Shown here: positions 39,239 to 50,546 of the stretch, in pieces | Position numbering within the stretch: the first letter of the stretch is position 1 | How the letters are laid out: each line of letters starts with the position of its first letter | Assembly (NCBI RefSeq): GCF_918698005.1 | Contig: NZ_CAKKLJ010000002.1 | Coordinates: 310,001-374,000 of the forward strand | Direction: 5' to 3' | Length of the DNA: 64,000 nt | DNA from: Microbacterium sp. Bi121 | GTDB taxonomy: Bacteria; Actinomycetota; Actinomycetes; Actinomycetales; Microbacteriaceae | Notes under the pieces: model-generated | Told to the model about the DNA's origin: nothing | Databases searched by the model: none | The model's input: only the letters and a program-made list of their open reading frames with translations | Made by a program: the position numbers and the translations under genes

Positions 39239-39880
39239 ATGGCACTGTGGGCGGCGCTGGCGGACGAGATCGCGGCCTTCGTGCTGGCCGGATGCTGCGC
39301 CGGATGCGATGCGCCGGGGACGCTGCTGTGCGATGAGTGTCGAGCGGCGCTCACCGCTGAGCCGGTGCACACCTCGACCCCCGACGGGATGCCGGTCATC
39401 TCGGCGCTTGCTTTCGACGGCATCGTCGCGCGCTGCATCCGCCGGGTGAAGGAGGACGGTGAGACCCTGCTCGCGCGGCCTCTCGGCGCGGCCCTCGCGG
39501 ACGCGGCGGCAGGACTGCTCGCCGTCCATCCGAATGCGCTGCTCGTGCCGGTGCCGACGAGCGCGGCGTCGTTCCGTCGTCGCGGGTACCGGGTGCCCGA
39601 CCTGCTCCTGCGGCGTGCAGGGCTTGCACCCGCACGGCTTCTCAGACCGACCAGACGAACCAGGGACCAGCGTGACCTCGATGTCGAGGAGCGTCGCCGG
39701 AACGTGACGGGAAGCATGCGGGCGCGACACGCCCGGGACGCGGGTGACGTCGTCGTCGTCGACGATGTCGTGACCACCGGATCGACCCTCGACGAAGCCG
39801 CCAGGGCGCTGACAGCGGCAGGTTTCCGGGTGTGCGGGGCCGTCACTCTGGCGGCGACGCCGCGCCGACGAGAATTCTGA
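39239..39880 (+). CDS. ComF-family phosphoribosyltransferase-like protein
   Basis: A 213-residue protein. The N-terminal zinc ribbon is formed by CCAGC and CDEC (residues ~19-35), and the C-terminal phosphoribosyltransferase domain carries the PRPP loop VVVVDDVVTTGSTLDEA. The homologue ComFC acts in DNA uptake, but in actinobacteria this gene is simply conserved between lpqB and hpf (Rv3242c), so competence should not be assumed. Start at ATG 39239; the longer frame overlaps lpqB. The 39138-39238 gap is GC-rich with no clear promoter. Confidence 0.9.
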   Translation: MALWAALADEIAAFVLAGCCAGCDAPGTLLCDECRAALTAEPVHTSTPDGMPVISALAFDGIVARCIRRVKEDGETLLARPLGAALADAAAGLLAVHPNALLVPVPTSAASFRRRGYRVPDLLLRRAGLAPARLLRPTRRTRDQRDLDVEERRRNVTGSMRARHARDAGDVVVVDDVVTTGSTLDEAARALTAAGFRVCGAVTLAATPRRREF

Positions 39881-39993
39881 GGGAACACATTGTGAAGGAA
39901 CCGTGACATCGAGGGAAACGCGGACTACGGTAGGGGACCACAAGGCGACCACGGTCCGCCCTTGGCCGGGAGGACCGGGACAAGGAGGCAGCA

Positions 39994-40656
39994 ATGGAAA
40001 CAAGCATCGTTGGCGTCGGGGTGGGTATCACCGATCGCTTCCGAACCGTTGTCGAAGAGAAGATCGCCCGTGTTCAGCAGTTTGCCGCGAAGGCGCAGAG
40101 GCTGGATGTGAAGGTGACGCATCGCGCCTATCGTGGCGGACGCGTACCGGATGAGACCGTCGAGCTCACGCTGGTCGGCAAGGGCCCCATCGTTCGCGCC
40201 GAGGCCGTCGACGGAGACAAGTTCGTCGCCCTCGACCTCGCGGTCGACAAGCTCGCCGAGCAGCTGCGCCGCGCGAAGGAGAAGCGGGTCGACGGTCGTC
40301 AGCACCCTCGCGGTGCGCATTTCGAGAAGGGCAGCGGCTCGCTCGAGGGCATCGACGTGCAGCCGGCATCCGTGGACGTGTTGCAAGCGGTCGCCACAGG
40401 TACGATCCCGGTGCAGAGCGAGGAGGAAGAGGAGTACTCGCCCGTCGTCATCCGTACCAAGAACTTCGAAGCCGAGTGGATGACGGTCGAGGAGGCCGTC
40501 GATCGCATGGAGCTCGTCGGGCACGATTTCTTCCTGTTCGTCGACGCTCGCACCGATCACCCCAGCGTCGTGTACCGGCGCAAGGGCTGGGACTACGGCG
40601 TGATCTCGCTGACCACCCAGGCGTCGCCTGAGCACGCGGAGGCGCTCGCATCCTGA
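39994..40656 (+). CDS. hpf: Long-form ribosome hibernation promoting factor
   Basis: A 220-residue protein with the N-terminal HPF/YfiA domain (IVGVGVGITDRFRTVVEEKIARV) that binds the 30S decoding region, an acidic linker (SEEEEEYSPV, ~145-155) and the C-terminal dimerisation domain (FEAEWMTVEEAVDRMELVGHDFFLF) that drives 100S formation. AAGGAGG at 39982-39988 is a perfect ribosome site 5 bases before the ATG, pointing to strong expression in stationary phase. It ends at a 17-bp hairpin terminator. Position next to comF-like and secA matches Rv3240-Rv3242. Confidence 0.96.
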   Translation: METSIVGVGVGITDRFRTVVEEKIARVQQFAAKAQRLDVKVTHRAYRGGRVPDETVELTLVGKGPIVRAEAVDGDKFVALDLAVDKLAEQLRRAKEKRVDGRQHPRGAHFEKGSGSLEGIDVQPASVDVLQAVATGTIPVQSEEEEEYSPVVIRTKNFEAEWMTVEEAVDRMELVGHDFFLFVDARTDHPSVVYRRKGWDYGVISLTTQASPEHAEALAS

Positions 40657-40662
40657 CGTGAT

Positions 40663-40699
40663 CGGAGAAGGCCCGGCATGCAATGCCGGGCCTTCTCCG
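40663..40699. terminator. Bidirectional terminator between hpf and the coiled-coil gene
   Basis: A 17-bp perfect stem (left arm starting CGGAGAAGGCCCGG) with a 3-base loop GCA lies between two convergent genes. The GC-rich core flanked by AGAAGG/CCTTCT can serve both strands. Confidence 0.85.
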
Positions 40700-40710
40700 T
40701 GTTCTGACCC

Positions 40711-42033
40711 TCAGTCGAAGATGCCGTCCAGGATGCTTCCGATGACCAGGCCGCCCATGATGCCGCCCATGATGTCGCCACCGCCGCCGCGGCGTCCACC
40801 GCCCCAGCCGTCGCCGCCCCAGCCCTGCTGCTGTTGCGGACGCGCCGAGTCGATGTCGCGCTGGGCCAGCTGAAGCGCCTCGGCGGCGAGCTGGGCGACC
40901 CGACGGGACGCAGCCAGAGCCTGCTCGCGGGTCTCCTCCGGCGCGATCAGCTCGGGGATGTCGATGCGGAGGCGCTCTGCTTCGGCGAACCGCGTTCGCG
41001 CGTCGGCCCCGATCCAGCCCCTGTGGCCGGAGATGAGTCCTCGGGCGACGCCGAGCTGCCGGTCGGCGTCATCCAGCGAGTGCTGCACCTGCGCCACACT
41101 GGGCAGCGGGTTCTGAGCGCGGTACTGCGCCTTGGCGATCGCGTCGTCGAGGGCGGTGTTGGCGGTGCGCAACTGGGTGAGCTCCGCGAACGGGTCGTTG
41201 CGGGATCCGGCGGGGGAGAGCGCTTCGAGTGCCTGCTCCAGCCCGGCGACGGCGGCCGTGACGGCGGGCGCCTTCGGAGCGCTCCGGGCGGCGATGATGT
41301 CTCCGCGCGAGTCTGCGACGACCTCGGCGAGGGTGGACTCGGCGCGGAGCGCCTCGATCTCGAAGTCCTCCACTGCATCCATGAGGGCGCCGGCGCGGCG
41401 GGTGGCCTCCGTCGCCGTCTCGAGCGCGAGGTTCGCCTCTTCGTTCTGTCGCGCGGCGCGCCGGCGCTCCGAGACGTCTGCGCCGTGGGTGGCGAAGGCG
41501 ATGAGCTGCTCCGCTTCGTCTGCGGATGCCGAGATCTGGTGCATCGCCGATTCGGCGTAGCGCGTCGAGAGTCGCTCGATGCTCGAGCGCGTCTGCGGGA
41601 TGCGCGCGGCGAGCGCCTCGGCATCTCTGCGGACCTGTTCGATGATCTGGGGAGCCTGGCGTACGCGCGACACCGAGTCGGCGAGGGCGGCGGTCTTCTC
41701 GTCGAGGAGGTCTTCTGCCCACTCGCACAGCTGCACTATGCGAGCGTTGCGGGTGCGCAGCTCTTCGTCGGTGTCGGGGATCTCGTCGTGATTGAGCTGA
41801 TGCAGTTGGAACGCCTCACGGAGGTGCGTCTTCACCGACTCGAGTGCGGCCTTCAGATCCGTCGTGAGCGAGACGCCCAGCTCGGCTTCGGCGAACGCGA
41901 GTTCGTCACCGGCGGTGCGGATCCGCTCGTCCGCTGCGACGAGAGCCTGCTCGGCCCGGCGCGCCAGATCGGCATCCTGGGCCGCCTGAGCGGCCTCCTG
42001 CTCACGTTTACGCTTGCCCCAGAAACCTGCCAT
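40711..42033 (-). CDS. Coiled-coil protein with Gly-rich hydrophobic tail
   Basis: A 440-residue, mostly alpha-helical protein. Residues ~5-385 are rich in Ala, Glu, Arg and Leu with heptad patterns (long coiled coils), and the C-terminus turns into a QQQQGWGGDGWGGGRRGGGG linker ending in a hydrophobic IMGGIMGGLVIGSILDGIFD. It resembles the helical half and Gly-rich end of TPM-domain proteins, but no TPM domain or signal peptide is present. It may assemble on the membrane through its tail. Function unknown. It is convergent with hpf; the upstream FtsX gene on the same strand ends at its own terminator. Confidence 0.8.
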   Translation of the reverse strand: MAGFWGKRKREQEAAQAAQDADLARRAEQALVAADERIRTAGDELAFAEAELGVSLTTDLKAALESVKTHLREAFQLHQLNHDEIPDTDEELRTRNARIVQLCEWAEDLLDEKTAALADSVSRVRQAPQIIEQVRRDAEALAARIPQTRSSIERLSTRYAESAMHQISASADEAEQLIAFATHGADVSERRRAARQNEEANLALETATEATRRAGALMDAVEDFEIEALRAESTLAEVVADSRGDIIAARSAPKAPAVTAAVAGLEQALEALSPAGSRNDPFAELTQLRTANTALDDAIAKAQYRAQNPLPSVAQVQHSLDDADRQLGVARGLISGHRGWIGADARTRFAEAERLRIDIPELIAPEETREQALAASRRVAQLAAEALQLAQRDIDSARPQQQQGWGGDGWGGGRRGGGGDIMGGIMGGLVIGSILDGIFD

Positions 42034-42063
42034 GGCTCGATCCTACTTTCCGTATGCGATGCG

Positions 42064-42095
42064 CGCGCTGTGGATCATCTCTGATCCGCAGCGCG
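42064..42095 (-). terminator. Terminator after the FtsX-type permease gene
   Basis: A 14-bp stem (CGCGCTGTGGATCA / TGATCCGCAGCGCG, one G-U pair on the RNA) with a 4-base loop lies 9 bases after the permease stop on the minus strand. Confidence 0.65.
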
Positions 42096-42104
42096 GGTCG
42101 CGGG

Positions 42105-44966
42105 TCAGGCGATGACCGTTCGGCGCGTGAGCTCCGGCGTTCGGGGCGGGATGAGCCAGGATGCCACGGCGATCAGCAGGGGCAGCGCGAGCGCCAGTCC
42201 CGCCAGCGCCACCCAGGGCATGTCCGCCACGAGCAGCTCACCCCGGGACTGGATCGCGAACCCGATCGGCGGGAGGATCCCGGCCGCAGCTCCCGCGATC
42301 GTGCCGAATCCGGCGATGATGAGCCCCTGCCAGAAACCGATCCGTCGTCGAAGGCCCGGCGTGCCGCCGACCGCTGTGAGCGTGGCGTCGTCCGGCCGGC
42401 GTTCGAAGCGAGCAAGGCCCAGCGCCACGGCGGACGCCCCGAGGACCAGCACGGCGACGCCGATGAGGGTGGGGATCATCCAGAACCAGTCCGTGGTCGG
42501 ACCGCGCTCGTATGACGGTGAGAGTGCCACGTCGGGACTGCTGAGGAGCGTGGCGTGGGAGTACACGCGATCCATGTCCTCGTTCGCGAGCGGCTCGGGC
42601 ATCGCGGCGACGACCGTGACCGGCTGGACCACCATACCGAGTCGCTCGGCTGTTTCCGGAGCGATGACGATCGCCAGCGGCTGATCCGGCACATCGAGCA
42701 CGATCGCTTCGACGGCCCGCTCCCACTGCGCTTCGGCGACGGGCGACAGCTCAGGCTGTCGTTGCCAGACGTTGTCCGGAAGGCGCCCTTCATACGACTC
42801 GCGAGCCGTCCACGCGGCGACGTCGATGGTGCCGTCGGTCACCCACCGATCGTCGGTGACGAGTGCACTGCCGGCACGGAACGCTGCGAGATGAGCGGCT
42901 GAGAGATCCACGCCGAGCACCGTTGACAGTGCAGCGGGCTCGACGACGGAGATCGGGTTCATCGGCGACTGCATGAAGCCGTAGGACATGGTCACGGTCG
43001 GATCGAGCAGGTGTTCTTCGGGCATCACGGCCATGATCCACTGATCGTCCGCTGGAACATCGTCGGACGACGGGTAGTACACGGGCTCTGATTGCGCCTG
43101 GACGAGCCCGACGCTCGACGCACCCGCGTCTGTCACGAGCTCGACCGCGGCGTCCGCTGCGGCATCCGCCTGCTCGGCGTTCACCGGCATGACCATTCGG
43201 TTGCCTGCCGGGTAGAACTGCACGAACAGCGAGCCGACGGGTCCCTGGTAGAACCAGTTCCGGCTCGAGTTGCCGATCTGCATCGACGACTGAGACATCG
43301 CGAAGACTGCGATGAACACGGTCGCCCCGATGGCAGCGAAGGCGGGAACGGTGCGCGAGGCATTCGCCGCGGCATCCCGCGACGCCACCCGGGCGGACAG
43401 GCTGAGACGAGACAGGGTGCGCGAGGTGAGCCAGAGCAGCCACCTGCCCGAGAGGAGGATGCCGATCTGCACGAGGATGGGGCCGATCACGATCCCGAAC
43501 GGCGGGATCGCCCGCAGGGGGGAATCTCCCGCGAGTTCCTCGTATGGCACAGCACCCAGGGAAGCCGTCAGTACCGCGCTCGCGATCGTGATCCCCACTC
43601 CCACGATCAGGATGACCGAGCCCCAGATCGGTCGCGATGCTCTCGGCGTCTGCGGCCGTCGTGCGCCGCGCAGGGCGCTCAGCGTGTCCGAACGTGCGAC
43701 GGTGCGCGCCGGGATCGCCGCCGATGCGGTTCCCACAAGGACGGAGAAGACCAGAATGGCGGCGAGCGCCACCCACGGCATGTGGAAACCCCAGTACCGG
43801 GTGCCGGAGCCGTCATCTGTGAAAGCCATGATGACCGCGGCGAGCCCGGTGCCGAGAGCGAGTCCTATCAGTCCGCCGACAAGACCGAGGACGGTCCCCT
43901 GCAGGACCACGGTGCGGCGGAGGTCGGCTCCGGTCGCACCGACGCTCGCGGCGACGGCGAGCGAGCGCTGCTGGCGACGGGCCGCCACGGAGAACGCCGC
44001 CCCGGCGAGCATGATGACCACGTACGCGGCGAAGAGGCCGGACGCCACCAGCATCATCACGAGACCCTGCCACGCGAAGTACTCGCCCATGCCTGCCCAT
44101 GGGTCCCCGGCCTTCGCCGCCGGCGGGTCGAGCATCACATCACGCGAGTAAGCGATGATTCCGTTCTCGTTCAGCGCCTCAACATCGCTCCAGGTCAGGG
44201 GTGTGCTCGGCAGGAACCACTGCGTCGATCCGCTCAGAGCGCCGGCGGGGAGGAACAGAGCCGTCTGATCCGACGGTACGGTCTTCGCGGTCATCGTCCC
44301 CACGACCGTGAACGTCTCGCCGGAGTCCGTCATCTCGACGTCTCCGCCGATCGCGATGTCGAACCGCTCGAGACCGGCCGGCGTCACGAGGATCTCGTCG
44401 GATGCCGCGGGCATCCGCCCCTCGACGAGGTCGAAGCGGCCATCGAATCGCTCGTCCCACACCTCACCGGCCCAAGCGGACAGCGTCGCCACCCCGGCAC
44501 CCGTGTTCGCGCGGATCTGGCCTTCGGTCACCGGGATCGTCTCGGTCCCTGATGGGAGGGCGCCGATCGGGTCCGGCAGCGGGTCGCCGTCGGTCACCGT
44601 CATCTGATCGTTCTCGAAGGGATAGCCGTTCCAGTCCGGCTGCGTCGGTGCCTGCCAGAACCCGGAGTCCGGCACGCCGACCGGCTGCACCCACGCCTCC
44701 ATCTGGCCGAGTTCTGCGCGCACGGCCTCCTCCGGCGTGGATGCGGCGCTCCACGAGACGATCGAGAACGCCGCCATGCCGGCGATCGGCAGCGCTATGA
44801 GTGTCGCGATCAGGATGCTCGACGAGATCGTGCGCCGTACCTGACGATGCGCGAGCCGTGAGGCGACTCGCCAGCGGGCGCGATGCGTGCCGCGCTCGCG
44901 AGTCGGTCGCGGTTCCGGGCTTCGTCTCGTCGACCGGCTGCGCTGCCGTTCGAGTGTCGAGCTCAT
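42105..44966 (-). CDS. FtsX/MacB-type ABC permease, two-module
   Basis: A 953-residue membrane protein with an Arg-rich N-terminal cytoplasmic tail, a first helix near 50-70, a large extracytoplasmic domain, three more helices around 305-410, a second block of helices and a second extracellular domain, and final helices near 815-945. This is the duplicated FtsX-domain layout of large MacB-like/LolE-like permeases that work by mechanotransmission. It is the output gene of a PadR-ATPase-permease operon, a design common for export of, or resistance to, peptides and antibiotics. Starts in an ATGA overlap with the ATPase gene. Confidence 0.88.
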   Translation of the reverse strand: MSSTLERQRSRSTRRSPEPRPTRERGTHRARWRVASRLAHRQVRRTISSSILIATLIALPIAGMAAFSIVSWSAASTPEEAVRAELGQMEAWVQPVGVPDSGFWQAPTQPDWNGYPFENDQMTVTDGDPLPDPIGALPSGTETIPVTEGQIRANTGAGVATLSAWAGEVWDERFDGRFDLVEGRMPAASDEILVTPAGLERFDIAIGGDVEMTDSGETFTVVGTMTAKTVPSDQTALFLPAGALSGSTQWFLPSTPLTWSDVEALNENGIIAYSRDVMLDPPAAKAGDPWAGMGEYFAWQGLVMMLVASGLFAAYVVIMLAGAAFSVAARRQQRSLAVAASVGATGADLRRTVVLQGTVLGLVGGLIGLALGTGLAAVIMAFTDDGSGTRYWGFHMPWVALAAILVFSVLVGTASAAIPARTVARSDTLSALRGARRPQTPRASRPIWGSVILIVGVGITIASAVLTASLGAVPYEELAGDSPLRAIPPFGIVIGPILVQIGILLSGRWLLWLTSRTLSRLSLSARVASRDAAANASRTVPAFAAIGATVFIAVFAMSQSSMQIGNSSRNWFYQGPVGSLFVQFYPAGNRMVMPVNAEQADAAADAAVELVTDAGASSVGLVQAQSEPVYYPSSDDVPADDQWIMAVMPEEHLLDPTVTMSYGFMQSPMNPISVVEPAALSTVLGVDLSAAHLAAFRAGSALVTDDRWVTDGTIDVAAWTARESYEGRLPDNVWQRQPELSPVAEAQWERAVEAIVLDVPDQPLAIVIAPETAERLGMVVQPVTVVAAMPEPLANEDMDRVYSHATLLSSPDVALSPSYERGPTTDWFWMIPTLIGVAVLVLGASAVALGLARFERRPDDATLTAVGGTPGLRRRIGFWQGLIIAGFGTIAGAAAGILPPIGFAIQSRGELLVADMPWVALAGLALALPLLIAVASWLIPPRTPELTRRTVIA

Positions 44967-45694
44967 TGCGCTGCGCCGGTCAGCAGGCTCTCGGCGCCGT
45001 CGCGTCGAGTCTCGTCGATGATGCGGCCGTCACGGAGGAAGACAACTCGGTCCGCGAAGGCCGCATGGCGTGCCTCATGCGTGACGAGGATGCCCGCGGC
45101 TCCCGCGTCGACCCGCGCTCGCAGCATCTTCAGCACCATCTCGCCCGTGACGGAATCCAAGGCGCCCGTTGGCTCATCTGCGAGGATGAGGCGCCGGCCG
45201 CCGACCACGGCTCTGGCGATCGCAACGCGCTGCTGCTGCCCGCCCGACAGGTCGTCGGGGTAGGAGTCGAGCTTGTCGGCGAGGCCGACCGAGGCGAGAG
45301 CGTCCTTGCCGGCACGGCGGGCGACTCTCCCGCGGAATCCGTCGAGCTCGAGCGGGAGGATCACGTTCTCGATGGCTGTGAGCGTCGGGATGAGGTTGAA
45401 GTCCTGGAACACGAATCCGAGCGAGCGGCGACGCAGTTTCGCGACCTGGGAGCGGGACTGCTCGCTGAGATAGGACCCCTCGATGATCACCTCGCCGCTG
45501 GTCGGGGTCGCGAGGCCCCCGGCGATCGACAGGAGAGTCGACTTGCCGGAGCCCGAGGCCCCCATGATGGCGACCAGTTCGCCCTGCCTGACCTCGAGGT
45601 CGACGCCGGACAGCGCGGAGACCGCTGTCGCGCCCTGCCCGTACTGCTGGGTGATGCCGACGAGCTGCAGCACTGCTTCGGTCATGATCCTCAT
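44963..45694 (-). CDS. ABC ATPase, MacB/LolD type
   Basis: A 243-residue ATPase: Walker [10 protein letters not shown] at 45-53 (K51), Q-loop [14 protein letters not shown] near 95-105, signature LSGGQQQR from 149, and Walker B D173-E174 (ADEPTGALD), all diagnostic of the MacB/LolD subfamily that energises FtsX-type permeases. ATG 45694 overlaps the PadR stop (ATGA) and begins [13 protein letters not shown] 45685 is the alternative start. Confidence 0.93.
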   Translation of the reverse strand: MRIMTEAVLQLVGITQQYGQGATAVSALSGVDLEVRQGELVAIMGASGSGKSTLLSIAGGLATPTSGEVIIEGSYLSEQSRSQVAKLRRRSLGFVFQDFNLIPTLTAIENVILPLELDGFRGRVARRAGKDALASVGLADKLDSYPDDLSGGQQQRVAIARAVVGGRRLILADEPTGALDSVTGEMVLKMLRARVDAGAAGILVTHEARHAAFADRVVFLRDGRIIDETRRDGAESLLTGAAQ

Positions 45695-46311
45695 CCCTCG
45701 GTCTCGGTGCCGACGGCGTGCCCCTGTCGAACGACCGGGCGCCCTCGCTTGGGCCGCTCGGTCGCGAGCTCGAGTCCCATCGCATGGTTCGGATGAAGCG
45801 CCAGGCGCTGCTCGGTGTGATCCAGCCAGCGCACCTCTGCCTCCGCGGCGAAGATCATCGAGTCCACCACCAGGGACCACGCGAGCTCGGCCGGTCCCTC
45901 AGGGTCGCCGCCCGCGTACTTGGCCCGCTGCATGCTCTGCAGGTGCGACAGCGACGCGCGTCGCTGCGCCTGGATGACCGCGGCGACGTCGACGCCGGGC
46001 AGCGTGGCGGCGACGGCGAGTTTGATCGCGAGCTCGTCTCGCGTGGCCTGGGTGCGCACGACGGGGGAGGAGAGCCACTGCGCGACCTCGGCGGATCCGG
46101 CATCCGTGATCTGCCAGTACACGTGGCCCTGTTCGTCTGCTTCGCCGCGCTGCACCAGAGCGTCACGCTCGAGGCGTTCGAGCGTGTTGTAGATCTGCCC
46201 GACGTTCAGCGGCCATGTCGAGCCGGTGCGGCGGTCGAACTCCGCACGCAGCTGATACCCGTAGCAGGGCCCCTGGTCGAGGATGGCGAGCAGGCTCTGG
46301 CGAACGGACAC
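45691..46311 (-). CDS. PadR-family transcriptional regulator
   Basis: A 206-residue regulator with the PadR winged helix at the N-terminus (SLLAILDQGPCYGYQLRAEF and NVGQIYNTLERLERDALV) and a longer C-terminal helical domain (Vir_act_alpha_C type) for dimerisation and ligand sensing. GTG 46311 has a strong AGGAGG site 5 bases upstream. It heads an operon with a MacB-type ABC transporter; PadR proteins usually repress their own operon and are released by the exported drug or stress signal. An AT-rich palindrome just upstream is the probable operator. Confidence 0.93.
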   Translation of the reverse strand: MSVRQSLLAILDQGPCYGYQLRAEFDRRTGSTWPLNVGQIYNTLERLERDALVQRGEADEQGHVYWQITDAGSAEVAQWLSSPVVRTQATRDELAIKLAVAATLPGVDVAAVIQAQRRASLSHLQSMQRAKYAGGDPEGPAELAWSLVVDSMIFAAEAEVRWLDHTEQRLALHPNHAMGLELATERPKRGRPVVRQGHAVGTETEG

Positions 46312-46327
46312 GGTGACCTCCTGAAGT

Positions 46328-46357
46328 CATTTCTGAGTAAATATATACACGGAAATG
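46328..46357 (-). promoter_or_regulatory. PadR operator and -10 region
   Basis: A 30-bp dyad: outer arms CATTTC/GAAATG, inner arms GTA/TAC around an AATATA centre (GTAAATATATAC at 46337-46348). On the minus strand the centre reads TATATT (46345-46340), a good -10. The AT-rich patch stands out against its GC-rich surroundings and fits known PadR operator style. Confidence 0.7.
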
Positions 46358-46501
46358 GGTCGCTACTGCCAGATCGGGCCGAACGGCGTGTCCTGTGCAG
46401 ACGACGTGCAGGTCACGGGCCGGTAACATAGCGAAGTATGCCCGGCACCGAAGCCCGATCTGGGTGGCTGGGATCTGACCCACAACAGGGAGATGACTTA
46501 A

Positions 46502-49273
<2,772 letters not shown>

Positions 49274-49280
49274 ACTTCCG

Positions 49281-49320
49281 TTGAGAAAGCCTGCCGGTGA
49301 ATGCCGGTAGGCTTTCTCAA
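49281..49320 (+). terminator. Terminator of secA, abutting the alaT start
   Basis: A 17-bp stem (49281-49297 with 49304-49320, one G-U pair) and 6-base loop immediately downstream of secA. The last base of the right arm is the A of the alaT start codon. Confidence 0.75.
49308..49313 (+). promoter_or_regulatory. -10 element TAGGCT of alaT inside the secA terminator
   Basis: TAGGCT ends exactly 7 bases before ATG 49320, the leaderless spacing seen repeatedly in this window. It lies in the right arm of the terminator stem, and no Shine-Dalgarno sequence precedes the gene. Confidence 0.45.
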
Positions 49321-50546
49321 TGACCCACACGCGCACCTTCGACCAGTCGTCGAAGCTGAAGAACGTCCTGTACGAGATCCGAGGCAAGGTTCCGGCAGAG
49401 GCGGCGCGTCTGGAAGCAGAGGGCCACAGCATCCTCAAGCTCAACACCGGAAATCCGGCGATCTTCGGCTTCGAGGCACCCCACCAGATCGTCCACGACA
49501 TGCTGGCGGCTCTTCCGACCGCGCACGGCTACAGCGACAGCCGAGGCATCATCTCCGCCCGCAGGGCCGTCGTCAGCCGGTACGAGCAGATCGAGGACTT
49601 TCCGCCGTTCGGGCCGGATGACGTCTACCTCGGCAACGGTGTCTCCGAGCTCATCACGATGACGATGCAGGCCCTGCTCGACGAGGGCGACGAGGTCCTG
49701 ATCCCCGCACCGGACTACCCGCTGTGGACGGCGATGACGAGCCTGGCCGCAGGCACCCCTGTGCACTATGTCTGCGATGAGAACAACGGCTGGCAGCCCG
49801 ACCTGGAGGACATCCGCGCCAAGGTGACGCCGCGCACGAAGGCCCTCGTCATCATCAACCCCAACAACCCCACTGGTGCCGTGTACTCGCGCGAGGTGCT
49901 CGAGGGGCTCGTGCAGATCGCGCGTGAGAACGAGCTGCTGCTCCTCTCCGACGAGATCTACGACCGCATCCTTTTCGATGACGCCGAGCACATCTCCACC
50001 GCGACGCTGGCGCCCGACCTGCTGTGCCTCACATTCAACGGACTTTCGAAGACCTACCGCGTCGCCGGGTACCGCGCGGGCTGGCTCGTCATCACCGGGC
50101 CCCAGCGTCACGCCAAGGGATTCCTCGAGGGCATCACGCTGCTGGCATCCACGCGGCTGTGCCCGAACGTCCCCTCGCAGCACGCCATGCAGGCGGCTCT
50201 GGGAGGCGTTCAGTCGATCGATGCGCTGATCGCTCCCACAGGGCGCCTGCACGAGCAGCGCGACATCGCCTGGCAGGGCCTCGAGTCGATCCCCGGAGTG
50301 AGCTGCGTCAAGCCGCAGGGAGCGCTGTACGCGTTTCCCAGGCTCGACCCCGAGGTGCACGCCATCCATGACGACGAGAAGTTCGTCTACGACCTGTTGA
50401 TCGCCGAGCGCATCCTGCTGGTTCAGGGGACCGGATTCAACTGGCCGACACCTGATCACTTCCGCGTCGTCACCCTGCCGGAACCGCGGGTGCTCGGCGA
50501 AGCCATCGAGCGACTCGGGAACTTCCTCTCGACCTACCGGCAGTGA
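49320..50546 (+). CDS. alaT: PLP-dependent aminotransferase AlaT (class I)
   Basis: A 408-residue fold-type I aminotransferase. The PLP-binding lysine is K244 in NGLSKTYRVAGYRAGW, and NPNNPTGAVYSREVL, SDEIYDRILFDD and FRVVTLPEP mark the cofactor and substrate arginine sites. This sequence style matches glutamate-pyruvate (alanine) aminotransferase AlaT. Start is ATG 49320, likely leaderless. Its 3' end overlaps the convergent ParA-like gene by 77 bp. Confidence 0.93.
   Translation: MTHTRTFDQSSKLKNVLYEIRGKVPAEAARLEAEGHSILKLNTGNPAIFGFEAPHQIVHDMLAALPTAHGYSDSRGIISARRAVVSRYEQIEDFPPFGPDDVYLGNGVSELITMTMQALLDEGDEVLIPAPDYPLWTAMTSLAAGTPVHYVCDENNGWQPDLEDIRAKVTPRTKALVIINPNNPTGAVYSREVLEGLVQIARENELLLLSDEIYDRILFDDAEHISTATLAPDLLCLTFNGLSKTYRVAGYRAGWLVITGPQRHAKGFLEGITLLASTRLCPNVPSQHAMQAALGGVQSIDALIAPTGRLHEQRDIAWQGLESIPGVSCVKPQGALYAFPRLDPEVHAIHDDEKFVYDLLIAERILLVQGTGFNWPTPDHFRVVTLPEPRVLGEAIERLGNFLSTYRQ

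Noticed and set aside
39239..39880. Natural competence function for the ComF-like gene
   Set aside because: No comEA/comEC or pilus genes in view; the gene is a conserved actinobacterial neighbour of hpf and lpqB regardless of competence.
39882..39931. Possible sigma-H promoter upstream of hpf (GGAAC twice)
   Set aside because: No GTT at the required spacing of 16-18 bases from either GGAAC.
46424..46429. TAACAT as a secA -10 element
   Set aside because: No supporting -35 and no fixed spacing to the start; too weak to call.
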